Assembly (NCBI RefSeq): GCF_040790665.1
Contig: NZ_CP160849.1
Location: 1,116,001 to 1,180,000 of the forward strand
DNA length: 64,000 bases
DNA from: Sulfitobacter pontiacus
GTDB lineage: Bacteria; Pseudomonadota; Alphaproteobacteria; Rhodobacterales; Rhodobacteraceae
Direction: 5' to 3'
Shown here: positions 1-8,226 of the stretch, one piece after another
Layout of the letters: each line of letters starts with the position of its first letter
Position numbering within the stretch: position 1 is the stretch's first letter
The notes under the pieces: model-generated
Told to the model about the DNA's origin: nothing
Databases searched by the model: none
What the model saw: the letters and a program-made list of their open reading frames with translations, nothing else
Made by a program: the position numbers and the translations under genes

Positions 1-206
1 CAGACGCGCAGGAACCCGAAACACTCCAACCCATGATCATCGCGGAAATGCAGACCAAGATCGCGACCTTGTCTGTGGGTGAAGCTGTGATGCAGATGGA
101 AATTTCGGGAACGCCTGTCGTGGTCTTCCGCAAAGACGGTCAAGAAGGCGTAAACGTTGTCTACCGTCGCGATGACGGCAACATCGGCTGGATCGATCCG
201 TCGTAA
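1..206 (+). CDS. hpf: Ribosome hibernation promotion factor, C-terminal part
   Basis: The frame is open from the window edge and ends in TAA at 204-206, leaving 67 C-terminal residues. The tail (MIIAEMQTKIATLSVGEAVM, then a VVFRKDGQEGVNVVYRRDDG-type stretch and GWIDPS) matches the C-terminal dimerisation domain of long-form HPF. That protein pairs 70S ribosomes into inactive 100S dimers in stationary phase or starvation. The N-terminal S30AE ribosome-binding domain lies outside the window. ptsN follows 42 bp downstream, the usual rpoN-hpf-ptsN neighbourhood of Proteobacteria. Confidence 0.88.
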   Translation, partial: DAQEPETLQPMIIAEMQTKIATLSVGEAVMQMEISGTPVVVFRKDGQEGVNVVYRRDDGNIGWIDPS

Positions 207-248
207 CACAAACCGGACCCATCAGCGGCCGAGAACAGAGCGAGCAGA

Positions 249-713
249 ATGAATTTTGCGAAACTCCTAAAGCCGGGGGCTGTCAAAGTCCTCACATCGG
301 CCTCAAGCAAGAAACGCCTGCTCCACGATATCGGGGAGCTGGCGCATAATGCTTACGGCTTGAAAGCCGCCGCGGTGGTCGAAGCCTTGATGACGCGCGA
401 ATCCCTTGGTCCGACAGGCGTGGGCCACGGGGTCGCGCTGCCCCACGCGCGGCTTGAAGGTCTGGACAATGTGCTGGGCGCCTTTGTGCTTCTCGACAAG
501 CCGATCGATTTCAACGCGGTCGACCGCCAGCCGGTCGATATCGCCTTTGCCCTGTTTGCCCCTGAAAGCGCGGGTGTCGAACACCTCAAGGCGCTGGCGC
601 TGGTGTCGCGCACACTGCGCAATGCCTCTGTCTGCTCTAAGCTGCGGGCCAACCCGGACCCCGCCACGCTTTACGCGATCCTGACCGAAGCACAGGCAAC
701 GCAGGCCGCCTAA
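249..713 (+). CDS. ptsN: PTS IIA-like nitrogen-regulatory protein PtsN
   Basis: This 154-residue protein is the usual size for EIIA-Ntr. The region around residues 57-68 (GPTGVGHGVALPHARL) holds the conserved GVALPHAR motif with the histidine that accepts phosphate from NPr in the nitrogen PTS. EIIA-Ntr is a cytoplasmic regulatory phosphoprotein and does not itself carry sugar. It links nitrogen and carbon status to potassium transport, stress response and polymer synthesis. It directly follows hpf. The stop is only 6 bp from the convergent sulfotransferase stop, and no clear U-tract terminator is visible between them. Confidence 0.93.
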   Translation: MNFAKLLKPGAVKVLTSASSKKRLLHDIGELAHNAYGLKAAAVVEALMTRESLGPTGVGHGVALPHARLEGLDNVLGAFVLLDKPIDFNAVDRQPVDIAFALFAPESAGVEHLKALALVSRTLRNASVCSKLRANPDPATLYAILTEAQATQAA

Positions 714-719
714 GCGGCG

Positions 720-2147
720 CTACCCCCAGCTTTTGAACCCGAACAACATATAGTCCCGTTGGTACGCGTCGGATGCGCGTTTTTCGATGTCGGCATCATA
801 GATGTCGGCCAGCGCAAAGGGGTGGGTTGCGGGTCGTGCGGGCAAGGCTGCGGGCGGTTGCACCCCGACGCTTTGCGCCAAAGCTGACAGCTCTGCGGCC
901 AGCGCGTCCTCGCGGATGATCCGGTCGGGCAAGGCGAATTCGCCGAAACCCTGTACCGCCTGCGCCTGCGTGCACCATGCCTGGTCTACACGGATTGCTG
1001 TCTGCCCGTTCAGATTCCCCTTGAGGAAGGTCAGAAACGCCTTGAACGCCGCGCGATGCGCATCGGCGTCATAGCTGTTGTCCGGTTCGCCTTTCGGCAG
1101 CGGCAGCTTGTAGCGGTTGATCAACGTCGTGCGCAGCTGCGGGTAGCTGCCTTTGTCCGTGGTCACGATGTGCCGGCAGAACGCGTCATGCGCACGGTCC
1201 ACCGGATGCCGCAGCACGGTGAAGCTGCGGTGACCGGGATGCCGGCGCTTCCATTGGCGCAACTGCTTCTGGTTCAACTTGGTTTGCAGCTTGTCCCGCC
1301 CGACACCATCCAGCGCCGCCATCCAGTCCAGCACCTGCGGCTCTGGCCCGCTGCGCAAGGGCAAATAAAGCAACGGAGCTTCGGCCGCCGCGACATAGGA
1401 CGGCACCACCGGCCCGCGGCGGGGTTCGAAATTTGGGGTGCGGGTCAGGTCGAAGCGATCCATCCGGCCAAGCGCATCCAGCATATCGTCATAATTGCTG
1501 ACCTTGGCCGAGATCGGGTCGGGGTTCTGCTTCTTCAGACTTTTATCCAACGCCTCTAGCGGGTGATCCACGCCCAGATACCGCGCCAGACCGTTCATCA
1601 CCTCGACGCTTTGCAGATCCTCATAGGCCACGTAAAACGCCGTCTGCCCCAGCGTCTGCAACCGGTTCAACAGTGTCAGCTGGAACGCCTGAAGCGCCTC
1701 TAGGTGGTCCGAGAATTCTTCTTCGTCAAAGACGGCTTGCGCCTTTTTCCGCGCTTTCACATCCGTCAATTTCCACTGACCGGTGCTGCGCGCGATCTTC
1801 CAGCTGACGTAGCTTTCGACAGGGTTGCGCGTCAGGATGATCTTGGCGCAGGCGGCGTCCTCCAACAGCGGGTCCAGCACGCGCGGGTCGTGATTGTGGA
1901 AATAGCGAAACCCGCCGATGCCCTTGGTCTTGTCGCGTATCGCAACCAGCAGCTTTGTCGGGTCGTCGTCCCGTGTTTGCTGGTCTATGCCCAAAATCTC
2001 GGTGCTTTTGGGGTAGCCGATAAAATGCGGGTTGAAGGCCTCGCCGTGGCAGGTGATCCCGTCAAAGGCGTTCAGGTTACTCTCCAGAAAGTTGGAGCCC
2101 GTGCGCATTTCGGCAAAAACGACAAAGCTTTTGAAATTAGAACTCAT
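720..2147 (-). CDS. Tandem-motif sulfotransferase (Stf0/NodH-like)
   Basis: This 475-residue protein probably transfers sulfate from PAPS to a surface sugar. Near the N-terminus, FAEMRTGSNFLESNL resembles the 5'-phosphosulfate-binding loop of Stf0/NodH-type enzymes, and ILTRNPVESYVSWKIA near residue 105 resembles the 3'-phosphate-binding motif. A second motif of that kind, FTVLRHPVDRAHDAFCRHI, occurs in the C-terminal half without an obvious second P-loop. The protein therefore looks like an active N-terminal sulfotransferase fused to a second, family-2-like one. It follows the Core-2-like transferase with a 2-bp gap and has no clear Shine-Dalgarno of its own, so coupled translation is likely. 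cysQ, which removes PAP, lies in the same block. The acceptor is unknown. Confidence 0.75.
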   Translation of the reverse strand: MSSNFKSFVVFAEMRTGSNFLESNLNAFDGITCHGEAFNPHFIGYPKSTEILGIDQQTRDDDPTKLLVAIRDKTKGIGGFRYFHNHDPRVLDPLLEDAACAKIILTRNPVESYVSWKIARSTGQWKLTDVKARKKAQAVFDEEEFSDHLEALQAFQLTLLNRLQTLGQTAFYVAYEDLQSVEVMNGLARYLGVDHPLEALDKSLKKQNPDPISAKVSNYDDMLDALGRMDRFDLTRTPNFEPRRGPVVPSYVAAAEAPLLYLPLRSGPEPQVLDWMAALDGVGRDKLQTKLNQKQLRQWKRRHPGHRSFTVLRHPVDRAHDAFCRHIVTTDKGSYPQLRTTLINRYKLPLPKGEPDNSYDADAHRAAFKAFLTFLKGNLNGQTAIRVDQAWCTQAQAVQGFGEFALPDRIIREDALAAELSALAQSVGVQPPAALPARPATHPFALADIYDADIEKRASDAYQRDYMLFGFKSWG

Positions 2148-2149
2148 AT

Positions 2150-3847
2150 TTATTGCACCAGATAGGGTTTGCGCGGCGGTTTCTGGGGGGCCGACATGCC
2201 ACGTTCAACAGGAAAGTCGCCCATCAGATAGGGGTGCATCCCCTGGTTCTTGAGGTTCTGCAGGAATTGGCCAAAGCCGGTGAGATCCGCCATCTTTGGC
2301 ACTTCGGACAGACGACCGGTTTTGACCTGCCCGATCTCGTCCAGAATGCTTTGCAGCGGCTCCATCGGGGCTTCGATGAATTCGGCCATCGTCCAAATAC
2401 GCACCCGCGCCTTGGCGTAATGCGACCGCAGCACTTTCATGTGTTCGCTTTCGATCTTTTGCAACGCGGCGGCGGTGCGGCGAATGTCGGCGAAATCCTG
2501 ATTGGACCGGAACAGCGGCACGGCCCAAGCCCCGGTGATCACCGACACCTGCGCATTCGGATCCTTGGCGATGTTCCAGACGATATCCTGATTGTCCTGC
2601 GGGCCGAACTGGAAGCATTGACGTTCGCCACGGGTGTTCCAGATCAGATTGGTCAGAAACGCCTTGGGGTCGTAGTCGCGTATCTTGGCGCTATTGCTCA
2701 GCGCCCCGTTGATCGAGTTCTGCCCATCGGCAAAATGCACGCGATCCGGTGCGAACAGATGGCCATGCACCCGCGCGCCGGTGGATTTGGTGAGCCAGGG
2801 TTCAAAGTTCTCGAACAGCTCGACAAATCCCTGAAACACGGAATAGGGCGCGGCAGTGACGCCGTTTTCCCAATCTTCATTGGGGAAGCGGCTTTGCATA
2901 TAGAGCCCCGCCCGCCCCCGCGTGCGCCGTTCAACCGCTTTGGCAAAGACACGGTCAATCTTGCCGGGGTTCGGTTCTGTCCGCTTCATGGCACCCGCCT
3001 CATCGGTGAGGAACGCCTCGTAGAGCCTGTCCGCTTTGGGCCATATCTTGCGCGCGACAAAGCAATCGGACCGCCGCAAAAGCTGGAGGTGATCGTCGTA
3101 AAAGATATGCGGCTTGCCCTGAAAATCGAACTTGGACAGCGTCAGCGACCGGCTTTCGATCTGGGTCGAATACAGCCGCGCGAGCGTCTGGAAGTAGCTT
3201 TCATCCGGTATCCAGACGTGGCGGAAATAAGCGTCGTATGCCGCGCGTTTCGGGTCTTGCAGGATCGCCGACAGGGTTTGCCGCGTCAGGCACCACCATT
3301 GCGACCCCATATGCGGCACGACCCCCTTGGGGATACGCCGCTTGAGCCCGATAAAGCGCTGCACAGCCACCGCCTTGTCGAACAGATAGCGCCGCCGTTT
3401 CCACGAGAAGGGAAAACGCATGGTAAAACGTTCTTCGTCCAGCCCGCCAACGGTCCAGGGCACATCGGCTGTGGTGGCGCTTTCGATAAAATCGGTGCGC
3501 GGGCGGGCGGCAAGATAGTCGATCAGCTCTTTCACCGGACGCAGCGGCAGGCATGACCCCGATGCCAGATATACATGGCGCACATCCGGAAAGCGGTTCA
3601 GCATCATCTCGGACGCGGTTTGCGAGGCGGCCACCAGCCCCCATGTCCCCCATTCGCAACGGTATCTTTTGCTGAACACCAGCGCGGGCACATCCGCCAA
3701 CGCCTGCACAAAAGCATCATGGGTCTGGCGTGGCACCGATTTATCGACGTGGATCACCACCGGACAGCCCGCCGCCGCCCAATGTCGCGCGACCTGTTCA
3801 GCGCGGCCTAGGGCGGTGTGCACCAGCATGACGATCCCGACGCTCAT
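2150..3847 (-). CDS. Core-2/I-branching-type glycosyltransferase with uncharacterised C-terminal domain
   Basis: I chose the ATG at 3847 (565 residues) because it overlaps the upstream stop as ATGA and begins MSVGIVMLVHTALGRAEQVA, a natural N-terminus. An in-frame start 78 bp upstream would add unrelated sequence. Residues 1-250 look like the bacterial Branch/Core-2 beta-1,6-GlcNAc transferase fold, with the VIHVDKS region and HVYLASGSCLPLRPVKEL, equivalent to the LxSGxxxPL motif. The remaining 300 residues (NTRGERQCFQFGPQDNQDIV, then an ITGAWAVPLFRS region) form a second domain that I associate with a family of unknown function found next to such transferases. It sits in an operon with two glycosyltransferases upstream and a sulfotransferase downstream, which suggests assembly of a sulfated glycan. 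Confidence 0.75.
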   Translation of the reverse strand: MSVGIVMLVHTALGRAEQVARHWAAAGCPVVIHVDKSVPRQTHDAFVQALADVPALVFSKRYRCEWGTWGLVAASQTASEMMLNRFPDVRHVYLASGSCLPLRPVKELIDYLAARPRTDFIESATTADVPWTVGGLDEERFTMRFPFSWKRRRYLFDKAVAVQRFIGLKRRIPKGVVPHMGSQWWCLTRQTLSAILQDPKRAAYDAYFRHVWIPDESYFQTLARLYSTQIESRSLTLSKFDFQGKPHIFYDDHLQLLRRSDCFVARKIWPKADRLYEAFLTDEAGAMKRTEPNPGKIDRVFAKAVERRTRGRAGLYMQSRFPNEDWENGVTAAPYSVFQGFVELFENFEPWLTKSTGARVHGHLFAPDRVHFADGQNSINGALSNSAKIRDYDPKAFLTNLIWNTRGERQCFQFGPQDNQDIVWNIAKDPNAQVSVITGAWAVPLFRSNQDFADIRRTAAALQKIESEHMKVLRSHYAKARVRIWTMAEFIEAPMEPLQSILDEIGQVKTGRLSEVPKMADLTGFGQFLQNLKNQGMHPYLMGDFPVERGMSAPQKPPRKPYLVQ

Positions 3848-4854
3848 GCCCAGTTCCCCTTGGACATGAGCCCGAGAATCTCGAGCTGGCGCCAGTTGAT
3901 GTATTTCTCGGACCACTTGCCCCACAGCTGCGGGTTCTGGTCGGGGTTGTTGGCATAGGTCCTGTATTCGATGGATTTGGCATAGTGCTGGCCGCGCACA
4001 AGCTCCTCTGCCGCCTTGGCGCTAAAGGTATCCAGGAATTTGGCATGAAGCAGCACGCCTGATGCTTTCTCTCCGCCCCATTCGTCATAGACACGGTTCA
4101 ACCCACGCGGCAGCAGCATATGGGTGGAACTGACATAGGCATAGCGCCGGTCCCATTTGACCAGGGGCACCTTGTTCAGCGCGGGGGCCTTGGCGGGCTT
4201 GTGTTTGAAAAATACCCGCGCACGCGGCCCGCCCTGTATCCACAGGTTTCCATATTTGGCATTGCGCGAGATCGCGTAGTTGCCGCTGTCGAACCACGAT
4301 GCGATCTCCATCGGGTTCTGCCCCTCTTGATAGGGTTCATCCCCCAGCCGTCCCTTGGGGTAGACATCCAGCAGCATCGCGCCAAAGCTGCGGATCTCGC
4401 AGTTGTCCAGCCAGTCGGTCAGCGCCTGAACCGGCCGCGTATCGCAAAACGGATAGACAAAGAATTCATCCGGATCGACAACCAGCACCCAATGCCCGTG
4501 CGCGTATTTGCGTTTGAGGTAGTTCATCCAGTCGACACCGAACCCCGACCGCCGATAGCTGGCATCGGTATGCCAGACAGAGACATCCTTCATCCCGCGC
4601 AGGTAATCGGCACTGCCGTCGTCGGACCCGTTATCGACAAAGAGAAAGTGATTGATCCCCAGCTCTCGATAATACTCCAGGAAATACGGGAGCCGGATTT
4701 TCTCGTTCCGCATGGTGCAGACAAGCAAGACATCATCGGGACGGATGGCGCTGGTGTTGTCCTGAACATGTGTCAGCTCGGACGACTTGCGCAGCGCCCG
4801 GATCAACCGCCGCTTGCGCCGCACGCGCATCTTGTAAGAATCCCAAAGGCTCAC
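3844..4854 (-). CDS. Glycosyltransferase family 2-like protein (first paralogue)
   Basis: The GTG start at 4854 is preceded by GGAGA at good spacing. The 336-residue product has an N-terminal basic stretch (MRVRRKRRLIRALRKSS) and then a GT-A type core: LVCTMRNEKIRLPYFLEYY, FVDNGSDDGS and a metal-binding VDPDEFFVY. The motifs fit the Glyco_tranf_2_4 group of nucleotide-sugar transferases. It is clearly paralogous to the next gene upstream (the ASYR, WMNYL, VDPDEFFVY and YVSSTHMLLP blocks align). Its stop overlaps the downstream Core-2-like gene by 4 bp. Donor and acceptor sugars cannot be read from the sequence. Confidence 0.8.
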   Translation of the reverse strand: MSLWDSYKMRVRRKRRLIRALRKSSELTHVQDNTSAIRPDDVLLVCTMRNEKIRLPYFLEYYRELGINHFLFVDNGSDDGSADYLRGMKDVSVWHTDASYRRSGFGVDWMNYLKRKYAHGHWVLVVDPDEFFVYPFCDTRPVQALTDWLDNCEIRSFGAMLLDVYPKGRLGDEPYQEGQNPMEIASWFDSGNYAISRNAKYGNLWIQGGPRARVFFKHKPAKAPALNKVPLVKWDRRYAYVSSTHMLLPRGLNRVYDEWGGEKASGVLLHAKFLDTFSAKAAEELVRGQHYAKSIEYRTYANNPDQNPQLWGKWSEKYINWRQLEILGLMSKGNWA

Positions 4855-5003
4855 GTGTTCTCCATACCCTGCGCGGAACGCCCCGCCGGTCTAAGGCCCT
4901 CATCCCATCAGGTTTCGAGCCAATATGTCATGGGCCGTGTTCATAAACAACGTACTTTGAAACAGTTACGCGTTGCACGAATGACGGGCAGGACCGGGGA
5001 ATA

Positions 5004-6041
5004 TCAGGCCCAGGGGCTGCGCATCAGGTCGCTGTCTTCCAGATCCGCCGGTCCGGTATAGCGCCGCGCATCCGCGTGCCACAGATCGGGGGCGTCGGCG
5101 ATCTGGTCATAGTAACCGTCAAACTGTTCCGGGTTGTGAAAATGCTGCCCCCGCGCCTTTTCCTGACGGGACTTAGCAATAATCTCTGGCAGGAACTTAC
5201 TGTGCAGCAACCCCCCCGAGGCCGTCTTCCCCCCCGGCCCGTCGTAGATGTCATTCAGCGCGGGCGGCAGGAGGGAGTGGGTCGAATTCACATAGACATA
5301 GCGCCGATGCCAGTGGATCAGCGGTATCTTGTTCAACGTCGGTGACTGGCTGGGACGATCGGCAAAGAAAACCCGTTCGCGGGCACCACCCTGCACCCAG
5401 AGATTGTTCATCGGCCACTGGCGCACCACCCGATAGGGGGCGGGGTCGAACCAATCCAGCAGCTGCGCCGGGTCTTGGCCGGGGGCATAGAACTGCGCGC
5501 CCAATGGGCCCTTCGGGAACATATCCAGCATCAGCGTGCCGAACCCTTTGCGCGCTTTACGCTCAAGTTGATCGGTCAACGCGGGCAGTTTCCGCGTCTC
5601 CATCTGGTCATAGACCAGCAGCTCGTCCGCATCGACGGTCAGACACCAGCGCCCGTGCCCATGCCGCCACAGCAGCCAGTTCAGCCAGTCCAGCCCGAAC
5701 CGCGACGCGCGATAGCTGGCAGAGGTTTGCCACAGGGTCACATCGGGCTGTGCCGCCAGCATTTCGGTACTGCCGTCGTCACTGTCATTGTCGATCATCA
5801 GAAAATGCGCAACGCCAAGATCGCGGTAGTGATCCAGAAAATACGGAAGCCGCGCGGACTCGTTACGCAGCACGACAAAGGCGAGCACGCCATCGCGCGG
5901 AATGGCGGGCCGCCTTGGCGCTTTCAACTGATGCCGCGACCGCAATGCACGCCACAGCAGCCGCCGCCGTTTCAACCGCATCCGATAGGCCCCCCATAGC
6001 CGGGCCCCTCGCGACGCGGGAACAGCGGCGCTGTTGGTCAT
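5004..6041 (-). CDS. Glycosyltransferase family 2-like protein (second paralogue)
   Basis: This 345-residue protein has the same architecture as its neighbour: a basic N-terminus (YRMRLKRRRLLWRALRSR), VVLRNESARLPYFLDHY, MIDNDSDDGSTEML, a VDADELLVY metal-binding motif and YVNSTHSLLPPALNDIYDG. The pair probably arose by tandem duplication and adds successive residues to one glycan. Its ATG overlaps the galE stop (ATGA), so galE and this gene are translationally coupled. About 150 bp separate it from the next glycosyltransferase; I see no gene there, only a GGAAC without a matching -10. Confidence 0.8.
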   Translation of the reverse strand: MTNSAAVPASRGARLWGAYRMRLKRRRLLWRALRSRHQLKAPRRPAIPRDGVLAFVVLRNESARLPYFLDHYRDLGVAHFLMIDNDSDDGSTEMLAAQPDVTLWQTSASYRASRFGLDWLNWLLWRHGHGRWCLTVDADELLVYDQMETRKLPALTDQLERKARKGFGTLMLDMFPKGPLGAQFYAPGQDPAQLLDWFDPAPYRVVRQWPMNNLWVQGGARERVFFADRPSQSPTLNKIPLIHWHRRYVYVNSTHSLLPPALNDIYDGPGGKTASGGLLHSKFLPEIIAKSRQEKARGQHFHNPEQFDGYYDQIADAPDLWHADARRYTGPADLEDSDLMRSPWA

Positions 6042-7021
6042 GCGCTATAGTGGCCGGTCTGGTGCCATCTCCACGCGTCGGTGATCATCTGCTGTAGGGT
6101 CGACCGCGTGGGCCGCCAGCCCAGCTCTGTCTCGGCGCGGACCGAGCCCGAGACCAGTTTGGTGCAATCGCCCGGCCGCCGGTCGCCTTCGGTCATGGGG
6201 ACGGCGCGGTTGGTGACCTCGCGGCTGTGTTCCACTACCTCGCGCACCGAAAACCCGGTGCCGGTGCCCAGATTGAACACGCGACTGCCCTTATCCTCTC
6301 GCAGCCAGTTCAGCCCCAGAACATGGGCATCGACCAGATCGCAGACATGCACATAGTCACGAATGCAGGTGCCATCGGGCGTGTCGTAATCGGTGCCAAA
6401 GATCGTCAGCGCATCACGTTTGCCGTCGATGGCGTCCAGCATCAGCGGGATCAAATGTGTCTCGGGCTGGTGGAATTCGCCGACCTCCCCTTCGGGGTCG
6501 GCACCGGCCACGTTGAAATAGCGGAAGATCACGCTTTGCAGGCCATAAGCCGCCTCGAAATCGCGCAGGATATCTTCGATCGCGCGTTTGGAGGCCCCGT
6601 AGGCATTGATCGGGTGCTGCGCGCTATTTTCATCCAGCACGACATTATCCTGATCGCCATAGGTCGCACAGGTGGACGAAAAGACGAAGTGTTTGCAGCC
6701 TGCGGCGACCGTCGCCTCGATCAGGTTCAGCGACCCTTCGACGTTGTTGCGCCAATAGGTGCCGGGCTGTTTCATGCTATCGCCCACTTGGCTAAGCGCG
6801 GCAAAATGCATGACGGCGACCGGCTGGTATTGTTCAAACGCGGCGTCAATCTCGGCGCGGTTCAGCAGGTCACCCTGCACGAACGGGCCGAATTTTACTG
6901 CGTCACGCCAGCCGGTGACCAGATTATCGAAGGTGACGGGGGTATGCCCTGCGGCGGCCAGCGCCTTGCACGCGTGCGACCCGATATAGCCCGCACCGCC
7001 GGTGACCAAGATATTCGCCAT
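6038..7021 (-). CDS. galE: UDP-glucose 4-epimerase
   Basis: This 327-residue short-chain dehydrogenase-fold enzyme interconverts UDP-glucose and UDP-galactose using tightly bound NAD. The NAD-binding GGAGYIGSHACKAL is at residues 7-20. The catalytic Tyr-x3-Lys lies in NAYGASKRAIED, and the SSTCATYGD serine/threonine strand precedes it. Length and motifs are complete. The next gene upstream is galU, which supplies UDP-glucose, and the glycosyltransferase downstream overlaps it. This is a nucleotide-sugar supply module for the polysaccharide made by this block. Confidence 0.95.
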   Translation of the reverse strand: MANILVTGGAGYIGSHACKALAAAGHTPVTFDNLVTGWRDAVKFGPFVQGDLLNRAEIDAAFEQYQPVAVMHFAALSQVGDSMKQPGTYWRNNVEGSLNLIEATVAAGCKHFVFSSTCATYGDQDNVVLDENSAQHPINAYGASKRAIEDILRDFEAAYGLQSVIFRYFNVAGADPEGEVGEFHQPETHLIPLMLDAIDGKRDALTIFGTDYDTPDGTCIRDYVHVCDLVDAHVLGLNWLREDKGSRVFNLGTGTGFSVREVVEHSREVTNRAVPMTEGDRRPGDCTKLVSGSVRAETELGWRPTRSTLQQMITDAWRWHQTGHYSA

Positions 7022-7045
7022 ACGCCCGTCCCTATCGTCCTGCGC

Positions 7046-7945
7046 TTATTGCGCCGCGGTTTCACCCTGCATGATGTCTTGTAGATACGCACGCAGATCA
7101 TCGCGCAGCTCTTCACGTGCCAGCCCAAAGGACACGGTCGCCTGCAGGAACCCCGACTTGGAACCGCAGTCGAAACGCTGGCCCTTGAAGCGGTAGCCAT
7201 AGACATCGTTACCTTGGGTCAGCTCTGCTGCGATGGCGTCGGTCAATTGGATTTCCCCGCCCGAGCCGGACTTCAGTTGGTTCAGGTTCTTCAGCACGTT
7301 TGGCGACAGGATATAGCGGCCGATTACCGCAAGGTTCGACGGCGCGTCCTCGGCTTTGGGCTTTTCGACCATGCCCTTCACCTTGACCAGTTCGCCATCG
7401 GTTTGGCCCTCGTCGATGTCCAGCATCCCGTACGAGGAGGATTTTTCAGGGTTCACTTCCATCGCCGCAACCATGTTGCCGCCCGTCTCGTTATAGGCTT
7501 CGATCATCTGCTGCAGGCAAGGTTTGTCGGCAGCGATCACGTCATCAGGCAGCATCACCGCAAAGGGTTCGTTGCCGATCAGACGACGGGCGCACCATAC
7601 CGCGTGGCCCAGACCAAGCGCTTTGTGCTGGCGGATATAGGCGATGGCACCGCTGTCCATATTGGTGCTTTTCAGGATCTCCATCAGCTCTGTCTTGCCC
7701 TTGGAGCGTAGTTCCTGTTCCAGCACGGGAGAGTGGTCGAAGTAATCTTCCAGCGCGCCCTTGCCGCGGGAGGTCACAAAGATGAATTCCTTGATGCCCG
7801 CAGCGCGGGCCTCGTCGATGGCGTATTGCACCAGCGGGCGATCGACCAGGGTCATGATCTCTTTGGGGACAGATTTCGTCGCGGGCAAAAACCGCGTTCC
7901 TAAACCAGCCACCGGAAAAATCGCTTTTGTTACTTTCTTAGCCAT
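7046..7945 (-). CDS. galU: UTP-glucose-1-phosphate uridylyltransferase
   Basis: This 299-residue nucleotidyltransferase makes UDP-glucose from UTP and glucose-1-phosphate. The N-terminus AIFPVAGLGTRFLPATKSVP carries the signature nucleotide-binding loop. Further family blocks are KEIMTLVDRPLVQYAIDEA, AVMLPDDVI and the GMVEKPK region. It lies 24 bp upstream of galE and is first in a run of minus-strand genes through to the sulfotransferase. Its promoter must lie in 7946-8120, since kdsB further upstream ends in hairpins. An AAAGGCGA ribosome-binding sequence precedes the ATG. Confidence 0.96.
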   Translation of the reverse strand: MAKKVTKAIFPVAGLGTRFLPATKSVPKEIMTLVDRPLVQYAIDEARAAGIKEFIFVTSRGKGALEDYFDHSPVLEQELRSKGKTELMEILKSTNMDSGAIAYIRQHKALGLGHAVWCARRLIGNEPFAVMLPDDVIAADKPCLQQMIEAYNETGGNMVAAMEVNPEKSSSYGMLDIDEGQTDGELVKVKGMVEKPKAEDAPSNLAVIGRYILSPNVLKNLNQLKSGSGGEIQLTDAIAAELTQGNDVYGYRFKGQRFDCGSKSGFLQATVSFGLAREELRDDLRAYLQDIMQGETAAQ

Positions 7946-8120
7946 GTGAAATCGTCGCCTTTATACATTTACGTGCGGATAACCGAGTTAGCGCTCATTG
8001 AATTGCAAACCACCATGCTGCCAGCCCTAAATATGGGCAGCGCCTAAAATATGGCGGCTTCTTGCTGATTTTGCGGTCGAAAGCTCCTTTATGCCGCAGC
8101 TTGCACATCTTTGCGCCTTA

Positions 8121-8155
8121 TCCGACGTTTTCGTTAAATAAATCGAAACGTCGGA
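8121..8155. repeat. Inverted repeat between kdsB and galU
   Basis: Perfect 10-bp arms (TCCGACGTTT at 8121-8130 and AAACGTCGGA at 8146-8155) flank an AT-rich centre, with an extra CG/CG pairing inside one bulge. It sits in the 281-bp gap between the kdsB stop and the galU start. It could be a second terminator element for kdsB or an operator upstream of the galU promoter. There is no gene in this gap. Confidence 0.5.
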
Positions 8156-8185
8156 TCGCTGCGGTTTTATTCATTACAGGTTGCA

Positions 8186-8220
8186 CGCCCCACCGCAATA
8201 TTGGTGATGGCGGTGGGGCG
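8186..8220 (-). terminator. Strong hairpin just after kdsB
   Basis: A perfect 11-bp inverted repeat (CGCCCCACCGC at 8186-8196, GCGGTGGGGCG at 8210-8220) starts 7 bp past the kdsB stop. It lacks a clean U-tract, so it may act as an mRNA 3'-end stabiliser or an imperfect terminator rather than a classical intrinsic terminator. Confidence 0.55.
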
Positions 8221-8226
8221 GCGCGG

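Noticed and set aside
2153-3556. A 467-codon open frame antisense to the Core-2-like transferase
   Set aside because: No ribosome-binding site or motif; the minus-strand gene has overlap-coupled neighbours and recognisable motifs.
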